A stretch of 41,596 nucleotides of DNA from the NCBI GenBank assembly GCA_022361275.1, contig JAKSBE010000118.1, forward strand, positions 1-41,596. Reading direction: 5' to 3'. Every line of letters begins with the position of its first letter. Within the stretch, counting starts at the first letter, position 1. The stretch comes from Kiloniellales bacterium. Its GTDB lineage: Bacteria > Pseudomonadota > Alphaproteobacteria > Kiloniellales > JAKSBE01. The translations under genes were made by a program, and so were the position numbers. Under the pieces are notes generated by a model that did no database searches, was not told where the DNA came from, and was given only the letters and a program-made list of their open reading frames with translations. Shown piece after piece: positions 17,744 to 26,993 of the stretch.

Positions 17744-19099
17744 ATGGTCATATGGCGTTACATCGCTGGCTTTCTGCTCATCGGCTATCTGAGCATGGCA
17801 CGGTCCTTCGCATATCTCGGCGTCCCGCCGGTTTTCGTAGGCGAGCTGGCTCTGGTCACGTTCCTGCTGCTCAAGCCGCGTGTGGCCCTCGGCACCTGGG
17901 CGGCCTCGCTGCTACGCCCATCGCCCTTGAACCTGCTCGGGCTCACGCTCTTCGCCTTCATGGCCTATGGTGTCTGGCAGGTCGGTCGCGGTATCTTCAA
18001 CGGCGTCCCTCTGGTTCAGACGCTCAAGTTCTTCGTTTTCAATTACTATGCATTGTATCTGTTCTTCGGGCTGTGGATTGCGTTGCATGCGCCCGATCAC
18101 TTGCGCGGCCTGGTTCGTGCGATCGCCTGGGTGAATGGGATCTACGGGCTGTGCTACATCGTGGCGCTAAGATACGTGACAGCCTCCGTTCCGGGCACGG
18201 AGGTGCCGCTTTTCTCTCCGCCAACCGGTCAGGTTGTGGTGGTGCTTGGTTTGCTGTGCTTCGAGCGCGACCTCCGGGCGGTTTGGTTCATCCTGGTGCT
18301 CAACATTGTGATCACCCTTGTCTGGCAGGTTCGCGCCGAATGGCTTGGCCTCGCCGTCGGGTGCCTGGCTTGGGGGCTGCTGACGGGCCGCCTCGGCCGG
18401 GTTGTCGCGATCGGGCTGGCCGGGATTGCTGCGATTGGCCTATTTGAGCTCGCCGGCATTCAACTCGCCGGCCGCTCCGGCGACGCCGCGACGCTCTCGG
18501 AAAACCTGGCCCGGGTCATAGCGCCCATTGACCTCGAGCTTGCAAAGGAGTTCAGCCCAAACGCCGCCTACCATGCCGGTACCGCGAGATGGCGGGAGCT
18601 TTGGTGGGAGCGGATCTGGCTTTCCGTTCACTCGACGACACTGCTCGAAGCATTCGGGCACGGCTACGGCTTCGACCTGTTCGGGCTTGCGCCTGGGGAA
18701 GTCCGCGCGGGTCAAGAGGACCGGGACGTTCGGACGCCGCACAGCGTCTTCCTCTATGCTCTAGGCTATACCGGATGGATCGGCGTGGCCCTCTTCGCGG
18801 CCTTCCAGTACGCCGTCGTCAAGATGCTCTGGCGCGCCTACCGGGTTTCCGGACAGCCGGTCGGGGTGACTTGGTGGGCCATGGGGCTGGCCATGGCGAT
18901 GTTTCAGGAAAGCTTCGAGACGCCCTTCCGCGCCATACCTTTCTACCTCCTGATCGGCTTGGCGATGGCGCCGGCGCTGCGGTCGCAGGGAGAGCGGGAA
19001 CCGCTTTTGGCCAGAACGCATCGTTTTGGGCGTTTATCAGGTAGGCCGGCGTCTGTTCGCCTAAGCGGCCGTGCGTCCGCAGAAGGCGCTCGCGAATAG
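17744..19099 (+). CDS. O-antigen polymerase/ligase-like membrane protein (Wzy/WaaL superfamily)
   Basis: 451 residues with about 10-12 hydrophobic segments and one large periplasmic loop (about residues 235-300). After that loop comes RTPHSVFLYALGYTGWIG, the conserved His-containing segment typical of O-antigen ligase/polymerase superfamily proteins. As the only such protein here, it is the likely repeat-unit polymerase acting on the periplasmic face of the inner membrane. I chose ATG 17744 because the membrane segment MVIWRYIAGFLLIGYLSM starts there. Ligase function is not excluded. Confidence 0.75.
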   Translation: MVIWRYIAGFLLIGYLSMARSFAYLGVPPVFVGELALVTFLLLKPRVALGTWAASLLRPSPLNLLGLTLFAFMAYGVWQVGRGIFNGVPLVQTLKFFVFNYYALYLFFGLWIALHAPDHLRGLVRAIAWVNGIYGLCYIVALRYVTASVPGTEVPLFSPPTGQVVVVLGLLCFERDLRAVWFILVLNIVITLVWQVRAEWLGLAVGCLAWGLLTGRLGRVVAIGLAGIAAIGLFELAGIQLAGRSGDAATLSENLARVIAPIDLELAKEFSPNAAYHAGTARWRELWWERIWLSVHSTTLLEAFGHGYGFDLFGLAPGEVRAGQEDRDVRTPHSVFLYALGYTGWIGVALFAAFQYAVVKMLWRAYRVSGQPVGVTWWAMGLAMAMFQESFETPFRAIPFYLLIGLAMAPALRSQGEREPLLARTHRFGRLSGRPASVRLSGRASAEGARE

Positions 19100-19259
19100 A
19101 GAGATCCTGCAAAAGGCGTAAAGCCCTCCCCAGAACTTCGGCAAATTGCCAAAGTGTGCAAACCGTCGGATGCTGGTTTCATATCCCATCGATACTCCGA
19201 CCTGCGCGTCGCCTGCTTGCGTTCGAAAGGCAAAGCGACCGAGCTCCGAAGGTGAGATA

Positions 19260-20069
19260 TTGCACGATCGCAGCAAGCTGATCGCTCCAGAACGTACCGA
19301 CATACTTGGCGTCGGCGTAAGTGCCATCAACATGGGCATGGCGCTCGATACGATCGATGAGTGGATAAGCCGGCGCCACCGCAACTATGTCTGCATTACC
19401 AGCGTACACGGCGTGATTGAAAGCCAGAGCGATCACAAGTTGCGCAGAATCCAAAACGAGGCAGGCCTGGTAACGCCTGACGGGATGCCTCTTGTATGGG
19501 TCAGCAGGCTAAGAAATCGCCGCCATGTCCGCCGGGTCTACGGCCCCGAGCTCATGACGGAAGTTTGCCAGAGATCCGCCTCTATGGGCTACAGGCACTT
19601 CCTTTATGGCGGGGCCGCAGGCATCCCGGAGAGGCTCGCGGAGCAATTGCAGTCCAGGTTCCCGGGTATAGAGATCGTAGGAGTCTTTTCTCCGCCCTTC
19701 CGTCCGCTTACGCCCGAAGAGGACGAATCCATCATACAGCGCATCAACAATTCGGGGGCCGACATCCTCTGGGTCGGGCTCAGCACGCCTAAGCAAGAGT
19801 ACTGGATGGCGGCGCATCAGGGCCGGTTGGATGTAGCTGTGATGATCGGTGTCGGGGCGGCGTTCGACTTTCTGGCAGGCGTCAAGTCTCAAGCGCCGCG
19901 GTGGATACAGCGAAGCGGCTTCGAGTGGTTTTACCGGTTGCTTACAGAACCAAGGCGGCTGTGGCGACGTTACCTGAAGATCGTACCGCTCTTCATGTAC
20001 TACATGGCGCTGGATTCTTTGGGCTTTCGAGATCGCGGGCATCGCGCAGATCGACCTGCCGCGCGGTAG
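19260..20069 (+). CDS. WecG/TagA/CpsF family glycosyltransferase
   Basis: About 269 residues, GT26. Landmarks are ILGVGVSAINMGMALDTI, CITSVHGVIESQSD, LVTPDGMPLVWVSR, RVYGPELM, GYRHFLYGG and ILWVGLSTPKQEYWMA, all family signatures, and GVGAAFDFLAGVKSQAPRW near the end. These enzymes transfer an N-acetylmannosaminyl, glucosyl or related sugar to the lipid-linked acceptor at the membrane surface. The frame opens earlier (TTG 19146, ATG 19170), but only the TTG at 19260 has a ribosome site (GAAGGTGAG) and gives the usual length. Start is moderately certain. Confidence 0.85.
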   Translation: MHDRSKLIAPERTDILGVGVSAINMGMALDTIDEWISRRHRNYVCITSVHGVIESQSDHKLRRIQNEAGLVTPDGMPLVWVSRLRNRRHVRRVYGPELMTEVCQRSASMGYRHFLYGGAAGIPERLAEQLQSRFPGIEIVGVFSPPFRPLTPEEDESIIQRINNSGADILWVGLSTPKQEYWMAAHQGRLDVAVMIGVGAAFDFLAGVKSQAPRWIQRSGFEWFYRLLTEPRRLWRRYLKIVPLFMYYMALDSLGFRDRGHRADRPAAR

Positions 20070-20099
20070 ACCGGGATCTCGAGTAACGGGAGGTGATGA

Positions 20100-21095
20100 A
20101 TGCTCCGCGATACGGACTTGATACTCGTAACTGGCGCCGGCGGATTCATTGGCGGGCATTTTGTTGCCGAGCTACTGAAAAGCGGTTATGAGCGCGTGCG
20201 GGCTGTGGATATCAAGCCTTTGCAGGATTGGTACCAGCTGTTCCCGAGAGCCGAGAATATTCAGTGCGATCTGCGGGATAAAGCCGCCTGCTACAGGGCG
20301 GCCGACTCGATCGATTACGTCTTCAACCTGTCAGCAGACATGGGCGGAATGGGTTTCATCGAGGCGCACAAGGCTGACTGCATGATATCGGTGCTGATAA
20401 ACACCCACCTGCTAATGGCTGCCCGCGACCGTGGCGTCAAGCGCTTCTTCTATTCGTCCTCCGCTTGCGTGTATGCGGCAGACAAGCAGGTATCCGCGGA
20501 CGTTGTCGCGCTCAAGGAGAGCGATGCCTACCCCGCGATGCCAGAGGACGGCTACGGCTGGGAAAAACTCTTCAGCGAGCGCATGTGCCGGCATTTCTCC
20601 GAGGACTTCGGGTTGGAGACGAGAATCGTACGGTATCATAACGTTTATGGACCCAACGGCACCTACAGCGGGGGCCGCGAGAAGGCGCCGGCGGCGATCT
20701 GTCGGAAAGTGATCGAAGCCAAACTCGCCGGGCACGACGGAATCGAGATTTGGGGCGATGGCGAGCAGACGCGAAGCTTCATGTACATCGATGACTGTCT
20801 GAAGGGTTCGCGGCTCATTATGGAGAGTGGTTTTTCCGACCCCCTGAACCTTGGCAGCGACCAACTCGTGACAATCAACGAACTGGTCGACATTGCGGAG
20901 GGAATCGCGGGCGTGAAGCTTCGGCGTCGCTACAAGCTGGACGCCCCGAAGGGGGTGCGCGGGCGCAACAGCGACAACGAGCTGATCCAAAGTGCCCTGG
21001 GTTGGGCCCCTGGCATTTCCCTAGAAGACGGCCTCGAGAAGACCTATGGCTGGATCTATGACCAGATGGTCGCAGATCGACCGGAGTGTGCCTGA
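20100..21095 (+). CDS. GDP-mannose 3,5-epimerase-like SDR
   Basis: 331 residues, extended short-chain dehydrogenase fold. Features are the NAD-binding ILVTGAGGFIGGHFV, NLSADMGGMGFIE, the SSSACVY segment, the catalytic YGWEK, VRYHNVYGPNGTYSGGREKA and GDGEQTRSFMYIDDC. The DMGGMGFI and GGREKAP stretches are strong marks of GDP-mannose 3,5-epimerase, which makes GDP-L-galactose and GDP-L-gulose. Ribosome site GGGAGG precedes the ATG by about 6 nt. It lies 30 bp after the GT26 gene, in the same direction. If the assignment holds, the polymer should contain L-galactose or L-gulose. Confidence 0.8.
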   Translation: MLRDTDLILVTGAGGFIGGHFVAELLKSGYERVRAVDIKPLQDWYQLFPRAENIQCDLRDKAACYRAADSIDYVFNLSADMGGMGFIEAHKADCMISVLINTHLLMAARDRGVKRFFYSSSACVYAADKQVSADVVALKESDAYPAMPEDGYGWEKLFSERMCRHFSEDFGLETRIVRYHNVYGPNGTYSGGREKAPAAICRKVIEAKLAGHDGIEIWGDGEQTRSFMYIDDCLKGSRLIMESGFSDPLNLGSDQLVTINELVDIAEGIAGVKLRRRYKLDAPKGVRGRNSDNELIQSALGWAPGISLEDGLEKTYGWIYDQMVADRPECA

Positions 21096-21174
21096 GCTCC
21101 GAGGGCTTGGTCCGCTAGGCCCGGGTCTACGATCTCAGGAGGCGTGACCCTTCGGCGGGCTGGAGCACGACGTG

Positions 21175-21945
21175 TCAGCGTGCGTCTTCGAAGAGATCGC
21201 GAGTCAAATACGCGACTTCAGTCCGGTTGGTGGCTTTGAGTTTCTTCATGATGTTGCGTATGTGGACTTTGACGGTGCTTTCGCACATGTCCAGCTCATA
21301 AGCGATCAGCTTGTTCGCCATGCCACGCCTCAGGCAGTCGAGAATCTGCGACTGACGCTCGGTGAACCCCTTGAGGGCTGTCCTGGCCGCCGGCTGCTGT
21401 CGTTGTTCGCCTTGCGCCAGAAGGGTGCTCGCCGGGGCGAACGTCCCGCCGTCACAAAGGAGTTGTACGATATTGGCCGTCAGCTGTGACGCGGTGTTGA
21501 TGGGAATATAGCCGCTTACGCCGAGCTCGAAAGCCTGCCGGATGCTCTCGGGGTCGTCATTCCAAGACAACACGGCAAGGGGAACGTCGGGCAGGAGGTC
21601 GCTTGCAACCGACAGCCTGCGCGCGACGGGTTCCGATGAAATACGCTCGGCCCCGGTATTGATGATCACTGTCGCGACCTTGCCATCTGCCGCTGAACAG
21701 GCTTCGATCTGATCCAAGTCCGGAAAGACAAGAACCCTGAATTTGAGGTCGATCTGAAGCCAGCGGCCAATGCAGTCGCGGGTCAAGGCCTGCGGATCGA
21801 CGTAGACCACGGCGCGTGGCTCGCTGGCTTCCCCGTTCTGAAGCCAACTGGGCTTTGCTGGGACCTCTTGTCTTGGGGGGCCGTCGTCTCCGCGCTGCTG
21901 ATGGGGGTCGCCATCTATGATTTCGACGTGCTTCGACACATGCAT
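21175..21945 (-). CDS. NarL/LuxR-type regulator with a degenerate receiver domain
   Basis: 256 residues: a 43-residue extension, a receiver-like domain (about 45-165) and a C-terminal GerE/LuxR helix-turn-helix (FTERQSQILDCLRRGMANKL, then ESTVKVHIRNIMKKL). In the receiver the phospho-acceptor position at the end of beta-3 reads IINTG (Asn96 instead of Asp), and the usual Lys at the end of beta-5 is replaced (GYIPINT). It is thus probably not regulated by classical phosphorylation. The ATG at 21945 has GGAGG 9 nt upstream. Its place inside the cluster suggests control of polysaccharide genes. Confidence 0.8.
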   Translation of the reverse strand: MHVSKHVEIIDGDPHQQRGDDGPPRQEVPAKPSWLQNGEASEPRAVVYVDPQALTRDCIGRWLQIDLKFRVLVFPDLDQIEACSAADGKVATVIINTGAERISSEPVARRLSVASDLLPDVPLAVLSWNDDPESIRQAFELGVSGYIPINTASQLTANIVQLLCDGGTFAPASTLLAQGEQRQQPAARTALKGFTERQSQILDCLRRGMANKLIAYELDMCESTVKVHIRNIMKKLKATNRTEVAYLTRDLFEDAR

Positions 21946-22329
21946 TGCCTTGATCCTCCGGCTTGGCTGGGCCGGCCCTTGCTGGCTATGCATAGAATCA
22001 CTAGGGCCTCAATGCGCGAAGAGAAACCACTATTGCAGCCAAGGAGCGCTCAAAGGAGTAGACGCTGGCTTAAGTCTTCAAGATGCCGGCTTTCGCAGAT
22101 GAGGTAGCCTTCGATCCACGAGGTACGACGCATTGAGTAGGAGCGCTTGATTCCCCGGAGGCGGAGGTCGGTGAGAGGCGCGGTCGGAGGCCCGCAGAAG
22201 GGGCAGGTCACGCGACGAGCCACGCCTGCCGCATCCGCGGCATGATGACCCGCAGGGCGGAGAGAAGCGATGCCGGCACCGTGGCTGCTCGAAAGGGAGG
22301 TGTATCCTCCGGTCGAGCTGAGCGACGCG
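21946..22329. other. 384-bp intergenic region
   Basis: It lies between two minus-strand genes, the decarboxylase upstream and the regulator downstream, so it should contain the regulator promoter. A frame on the minus strand (22050-22394) carries a CPFC pair but overlaps the decarboxylase end and was not accepted. No repeat was seen. Confidence 0.35.
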
Positions 22330-23304
22330 TTAGGCAGCCTCTTCTTCCCCGAGAATCTCGTCGAAGTAGGCGATCGTACGATCGAGCCCCTCATCGAGCC
22401 CTATGGCTGGCTGCCAACCCAAGCTGGCTTGGGCCAGCGAGATATCGGGGCATCGTCGCGTTGGATCGTCCTGCGGCAGCGGCCGGAGAACGATCTCCGA
22501 CCTCGAGCCCGTCTTTGCCACGATCTTATCCGCCAGTTCCAAGATGGTGCACTCGCAGGGATTGCCGAGATTTATCGGCCCGGTGATCTCGTCCGGGGCC
22601 TCCATCAAGCGGACCAGGCCGTCGATCAGGTCATCGACATAGCAGAACGAGCGGGTCTGACTGCCATCTCCGTGTACCGTAATCGGCTTTCCGCGGAGAG
22701 CCTGGATGATGAAATTGGAAACAACCCGTCCGTCGTTGGGCAGCATCCGCGGGCCATAGGTATTGAATATCCGAACGACCCGGATACGCAGTTTGTGTTG
22801 CCTATGGTAGTCGAAGAAAAGCGTCTCGGCGCAGCGTTTGCCCTCGTCGTAGCAGGATCGTGGTCCGAGCGGGTTGACGTTGCCCCAGTAGCTTTCCTTC
22901 TGCGGGTGCTGCAGGGGGCTGCCGTAGACCTCGCTGGTTGACGCCTGCAGGATCTTGGCTTTTACCCGCTTGGCGAGACCCAGCATGTTGATCGCCCCGT
23001 GGACGCTTGTCTTCGTCGTCTGTACGGGATCGAATTGGTAGTGGACCGGCGAGGCAGGACAGGCAAGGTTGTAGATCTCGTCAACCTCGACGTAGAGCGG
23101 AAAGGTGACGTCGTGGCGCATGAGCTCCAGCTTATGATTGTCTATGAGGCGCCCCAGGTTGCCAGTGCGGCCGGTGAGGTTGTCCTTTCGGCCGGTGAAG
23201 TAGTTGTCCACGCACAGCACGTCGTGACCGTCTTCTATGAGACGCTCGCAAAGATGCGATCCGAGAAATCCGGCCCCGCCGGTTACCAAGACACGTCTAC
23301 CCAC
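22330..23304 (-). CDS. UDP-glucuronate decarboxylase (UDP-xylose synthase) family SDR
   Basis: 324 residues. [20 protein letters not shown] binds [15 protein letters not shown] follows, then [29 protein letters not shown], the SCYDEGKR active-site region, FNTYGPRM and [18 protein letters not shown]. This set is diagnostic for UXS, which converts UDP-glucuronate to UDP-xylose. The start is GTG 23304, preceded by GGAG at 6 nt; a TTG at 23337 would add 11 residues but has no ribosome site. The product implies xylose in the polysaccharide or in LPS. No UDP-glucose dehydrogenase is in the window. Confidence 0.9.
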   Translation of the reverse strand: MGRRVLVTGGAGFLGSHLCERLIEDGHDVLCVDNYFTGRKDNLTGRTGNLGRLIDNHKLELMRHDVTFPLYVEVDEIYNLACPASPVHYQFDPVQTTKTSVHGAINMLGLAKRVKAKILQASTSEVYGSPLQHPQKESYWGNVNPLGPRSCYDEGKRCAETLFFDYHRQHKLRIRVVRIFNTYGPRMLPNDGRVVSNFIIQALRGKPITVHGDGSQTRSFCYVDDLIDGLVRLMEAPDEITGPINLGNPCECTILELADKIVAKTGSRSEIVLRPLPQDDPTRRCPDISLAQASLGWQPAIGLDEGLDRTIAYFDEILGEEEAA

Positions 23305-23776
23305 GCCGCACTCCTGAAACTGCGTTGCTTTCCACAAGTTGAACTGCCGCCCGTCGTCGCGCTGACCTTCGTCTCATGCATTGAGGTAAGGACGGGCCAT
23401 GGCCACCTGCACCTTTCGCTGTGATTCCTGCCACGCCCTCTCCGGCGACGGGGCGATCGGCCACCGTCCGCGCAATCGACCTCATCAAGGAAATTGGTCC
23501 CGGGTCACCGAATTTGTCAAAAGAGCATAAGGCGGGAAGCTTCGGAGAAAACGGGGTATGGATTGATTCCTTGACCAATCGGCGCGCGAGCTTCAACCGG
23601 ATGGCCCTGCCATCGGAACCCCTCCGGTCGTCTTTCCGGTGGGTGCCTGCAGCCCGCGCGGAGTCGTCTGCAGAACGTGAAACCGCGGGCTCTCCGGCCG
23701 GCTTTCGATGCCGCTCCGCTGGCGTTTTGGTTTTGTGCTCGGAATTCCAGGCCGGCCTGAAGGGTCGAAGGCCGGT
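23305..23776. other. 472-bp intergenic region
   Basis: Between two minus-strand genes (export lipoprotein upstream, decarboxylase downstream). No gene seen. A 6-bp GC stem (CCGGCC at 23752-23757, GGCCGG at 23770-23775) lies just after the lipoprotein stop and may terminate it, though no T run follows. Confidence 0.35.
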
Positions 23777-24349
23777 TCAGAAAAATCGTTCGCGAACGAA
23801 AATGACATCGCCCGGCTGAAGCAGGCTACTGCGACTTGCGGGTGCCTCGACGATCTTATCTCCAGTCTTGCGGGTTATTGTGAACCCATTGATGTTGGCG
23901 CGGTATGTGAAGCCTCCGGCCATCGCGACGGCCGTCAGGACCGTCATGTCTTCGATAAATGAGAACTGGCCCGGCCGGGCGACCTCTCCGAGAATGAAAA
24001 AGGGTCTGTAGGTGAGGATCTGGACGTTGACGCTTGGATTCAGAACGACGTCGCTCTGCCGCAGCGCCGTGGCGACTGATTGCTCGAGTTCGTGGGCCGT
24101 ACCCCCGCGCGCCGCCAATTGCCCGACAAGAGGTATGGAGATGAAACCGCCGCCGTCGATCACGTACTCGCCGGTCAATTGTTCCTGTCCGAAGACCGTG
24201 ATGTTCAAGTGGTCTCCACTGTCCAGTCTGTAGGGCTCGGCCGTCGGCAGGGTTACTGCGTCGACGTTGTGTGAAGCGGTACAGTTGGCAAAGAGGCCGA
24301 GAACGAGAGATGCGAAGAAGAATCTCGCGACCTGGTGAAGATGCGCCAT
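23777..24349 (-). CDS. Wza-like polysaccharide export lipoprotein, short form
   Basis: 190 residues. A lipoprotein signal ends in the lipobox LFANC, so it is predicted to be anchored to the outer membrane (or inner, by sorting). Then comes the export domain (YRLDSGDHLNITVFGQEQLT, VIDGGGFISIPLVGQLAARG) and one SLBB-like domain (PFFILGEVARPGQFSFIEDM, then VLTAVAMAGGFTYRA). It is far shorter than E. coli Wza (about 380 residues), so it lacks the second SLBB unit and the C-terminal pore helix. Such short forms normally work with a separate outer-membrane partner; the beta-barrel gene next door is a candidate. GAGGTG lies 8 nt before the ATG. Confidence 0.9.
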   Translation of the reverse strand: MAHLHQVARFFFASLVLGLFANCTASHNVDAVTLPTAEPYRLDSGDHLNITVFGQEQLTGEYVIDGGGFISIPLVGQLAARGGTAHELEQSVATALRQSDVVLNPSVNVQILTYRPFFILGEVARPGQFSFIEDMTVLTAVAMAGGFTYRANINGFTITRKTGDKIVEAPASRSSLLQPGDVIFVRERFF

Positions 24350-24822
24350 ACTTCGACACCTCGTCAAACCTTGAAGAGACCGACCGCTGATCTCAGAAGA
24401 CCGCCAGCCCCTCCCGGGATTTGAGACCGGCTACCTTTCGACCTTCCACCACCTGAGCAGCGATTTCTCCTTCGGCCGAGTTTGCCACCGATATGGTTTC
24501 TTTACCATTACACGAGGGTCATGCCTCGAAAGTGGTGGCCCAGGCTCTTGAGGCGTGATGTTCTGGCGAGACCGTGCCGTCAAGATGCCGATCCGCTAGA
24601 ATGAAAGCTTCCCCCTTTGCCGATGGCTGAGTGTCGCTTTTGAGGCCGGAACGCCCGCATAATCGGAGAACTTGGAACTGCCTTGGCGGCCGAGGCGCTA
24701 ATGCAACAACGTGATGGGAGGATTTCCCGTCGCCAGCAGGAAAGAACGCTGCGCTCAGACCGGCGAGGAGGTGAGCTTTTACGCTTTGCTAGAGTTCCGC
24801 TCTGCAATCCACGGGGGGTACG
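24350..24822. other. 473-bp divergent intergenic region
   Basis: It holds the promoters of the export lipoprotein (minus) and the outer-membrane barrel gene (plus). No gene, strong palindrome or convincing promoter box was found. Confidence 0.35.
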
Positions 24823-26241
24823 ATGTCAGAAGAAAACGGATTCGGAGTATCAAAGAAAGGGGTAGGCATATTTCTTTGCTTTACCTTGGCATTCGGAGTG
24901 GAGGCTGCAGCCAAGCCTCGACCGCACGAAGCCTCCTTGACGGCGGCGGCCGAAGAAGGTCCGGCAGTTTCGAAGCCTGAGCAACTGGCCCAACAGCGCC
25001 GGATCTCGGGCTATGAGGTTCCCGGCCGTGTCGTCGAAGTGCGAAGAGGGGAGACGGTCCAAAGCCGCCCCCGGCCAGAGTTCGATCCCTTGGGCTTGCG
25101 CGTCGGCTCGTTCCTGCTGTTCCCGGAGCTGGCGGTGCGGCAAGAGTATGACGACAATGTATTCGCGACAGATGACGAGGAAGAGGATGATTTCATCACC
25201 AGGTTACAGCCGTCCGTCCTGCTGGAATCCGACTGGAATAGGCACTCACTGAGCTTGAGCGCCGGCGGCGATATAGGCCTCTATGCCAGTAACGAGGGTG
25301 AGGGCTATCAGGATTACTTCTTCCAAGCGGCTGGCCGGTGGGAGATGGGGCCCCGGACGAGGCTGGACGGACTGCTTGGCTTCGATCGTCTCCATGAGGC
25401 GAGAACAGATCCGGACAACGATGATGCTTCTGACGAACCGACTGAGTTCGATGTGTTTTCGGCAAGCGTCCGGCCCGAGCATGCTATCGGCCGGTTCGAG
25501 GTGTCTCTGACCGGAGATTTCAGGAGACTAGACTATCAGGACACGGATGCAGTCGGTGGTGGGCGGGTCAATAACGATGATCGCGACAGGAACATTTACC
25601 TGGCTGCGCTTCGCTTGGGGTATGATGTCACGCCTCAACACCAGGCCTTCATTGATGGGTCCTATAACCTGCGTGACTACGATAGGTCTCCCGATGATGA
25701 AGGTGTAGACCGTGATTCCAACGGCTTCGAGGTCACCACCGGTGCCGCTGTCGATCTTGGCGGCGTGATTTTTGGAGAGCTGTTCGCTGGCTATGCGCAC
25801 CAGAGCTATGATGACCCTGCCTTGTCGGAGGTCGAGGGGCCAGTCGTCGGTGGCGAAATCGTGTGGAATGTCACGCGCCTGACAACCGTGACCGGTTCCG
25901 TTTCACGCCTGATAAGGGAGACGACGATCAGCGAAGACGGCGAGCAGGCCGCCGCCCGTTTTGACACGAGAGCCGGTGTATCCCTTGACCATGAGTTGCT
26001 CCGAAACCTCGTGCTTGAGGCCGATTTCGACTATATCAACAGTCAATACGAAGGAATTGGCAGAAACGACGATATCTTTCAGGTCGATGTCAAGGCTAGG
26101 TATTTCTTAAGCAGGAATATTCATTTGGTCGGAGCCTATTCTTTTCTGAGGCGCGAGGTCTATGACTTTAACGCCTCCGGAGAGGACGATGGAGATTTTA
26201 CTCGCAATCTGGTTTCGATCCGGATAGAGGCGCGATTCTAG
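24823..26241 (+). CDS. Outer-membrane beta-barrel protein of the exopolysaccharide locus
   Basis: 472 residues. Signal peptide at the N-terminus (VGIFLCFTLAFGVEAAAKP), a linker to about residue 90, then alternating amphipathic strands to a C-terminal aromatic residue (SIRIEARF), the outer-membrane sorting signal. The opening of the barrel, FPELAVRQEYDDNVFATDDE, matches the outer-membrane beta-barrel family (BBP2-type) often found in alphaproteobacterial exopolysaccharide clusters. Many acidic loops (EEEDD, DPDNDDASDEP) suggest binding of divalent cations. A GGGGGG ribosome site precedes the ATG. It probably forms or supports the exit channel for the polymer with the short Wza-like protein. 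Confidence 0.8.
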   Translation: MSEENGFGVSKKGVGIFLCFTLAFGVEAAAKPRPHEASLTAAAEEGPAVSKPEQLAQQRRISGYEVPGRVVEVRRGETVQSRPRPEFDPLGLRVGSFLLFPELAVRQEYDDNVFATDDEEEDDFITRLQPSVLLESDWNRHSLSLSAGGDIGLYASNEGEGYQDYFFQAAGRWEMGPRTRLDGLLGFDRLHEARTDPDNDDASDEPTEFDVFSASVRPEHAIGRFEVSLTGDFRRLDYQDTDAVGGGRVNNDDRDRNIYLAALRLGYDVTPQHQAFIDGSYNLRDYDRSPDDEGVDRDSNGFEVTTGAAVDLGGVIFGELFAGYAHQSYDDPALSEVEGPVVGGEIVWNVTRLTTVTGSVSRLIRETTISEDGEQAAARFDTRAGVSLDHELLRNLVLEADFDYINSQYEGIGRNDDIFQVDVKARYFLSRNIHLVGAYSFLRREVYDFNASGEDDGDFTRNLVSIRIEARF

Positions 26242-26300
26242 TCGATATCGACGGTACCTACAGACGCTCGCCGGCCTGAGATGAAGGAACTCGAGCCCTG

Positions 26301-26348
26301 AGATCAAACCGCTTAACTGGACTCGATCGGGCGCGGGTAGTTTGATCT
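26301..26348. repeat. Dispersed ~50-bp hairpin repeat, copy A
   Basis: Ends in inverted arms AGATCAAAC (26301-26309) and GTTTGATCT (26340-26348). Read on the minus strand it aligns with the copy at 37129-37178 over the whole length, with about three quarters of positions identical and a shared GAGTCCA core. It lies between the convergent barrel and RfbC-like genes. Confidence 0.65.
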
Positions 26349-26369
26349 GTTTCATAGGGTGAGAGCAGT

Positions 26370-26948
26370 CTACGGCTTTGGGCCCTCCTGCGATTGCGTG
26401 CCGCAGCCTGGCTTTGGTTCCTCGAGGTATGCTGGCCAGGCCTTGTCCTTTTCCGAAATCGCGGTTACCGGGAGGGGCCAATCAATGGCGAAGGCCGGGT
26501 CGTCGTAGCGCAGGCCGCCGGCTGCCTGCGGTGCGAAGAACGCGGAAATCAGGTAGTGCACCTCCGCATCGTCGGTCAGGGCTTGAAAGCCATGGGCAAA
26601 TCCCTTTGGCACATAGAGCTGACGGCGATTCGCGGATGTCAGCTCAAACCCCTGCCAACGCCGGTAGGTGGGCGAGCCGGGGCGAAGATCGATGATCACG
26701 TCCCAGATACCTCCATTGAGGCAGTGCACCAGTTTCGCCTCGGCGTGCGGCGCCCGCTGGAAGTGCATGCCGCGCAGGGTTCCGCGGAGCTTCGACAGTG
26801 AGATGCTGTGCTGAACGAAGGTCGTCGCCAGATCGTGGGTGGCGAATTCGCGAACGCAGAACGTGCGTGCAAAGAAGCCGCGATTGTCCTGCGCCGGCTC
26901 GGACTCGACCAGCCAAGCGTCCTGCAGGGCCGTTTTCTCGAAATGCAT
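26370..26948 (-). CDS. dTDP-4-dehydrorhamnose 3,5-epimerase (RfbC) family protein
   Basis: 192 residues, cupin-type. The catalytic His region GTLRGMHFQ (His62), NGGIWDVIIDLRPGSPTYRR and YVPKGFAHGFQAL are the family signatures. It epimerises C3 and/or C5 of a 4-keto-6-deoxy NDP-hexose; in this context the nucleotide may be CDP or dTDP. ATG 26948 has GGAG 7 nt upstream and is preferred over the TTG at 26954. It follows the DUF4910 gene after 45 bp and ends the minus-strand operon 31184-26370. No RmlA, RmlB or RmlD neighbour of the classical rhamnose set is present. Confidence 0.85.
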   Translation of the reverse strand: MHFEKTALQDAWLVESEPAQDNRGFFARTFCVREFATHDLATTFVQHSISLSKLRGTLRGMHFQRAPHAEAKLVHCLNGGIWDVIIDLRPGSPTYRRWQGFELTSANRRQLYVPKGFAHGFQALTDDAEVHYLISAFFAPQAAGGLRYDDPAFAIDWPLPVTAISEKDKAWPAYLEEPKPGCGTQSQEGPKP

Positions 26949-26993
26949 CGGCAAGCTCCAGGGTCGGCGTGCCGGGGGAGACGAAGACGCCGG

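Noticed and set aside
22050..22394. A 114-codon minus-strand frame with a CPFC motif
   Set aside because: It overlaps the end of the UDP-glucuronate decarboxylase gene in another frame and has only one Cys pair, so a zinc ribbon cannot be argued.
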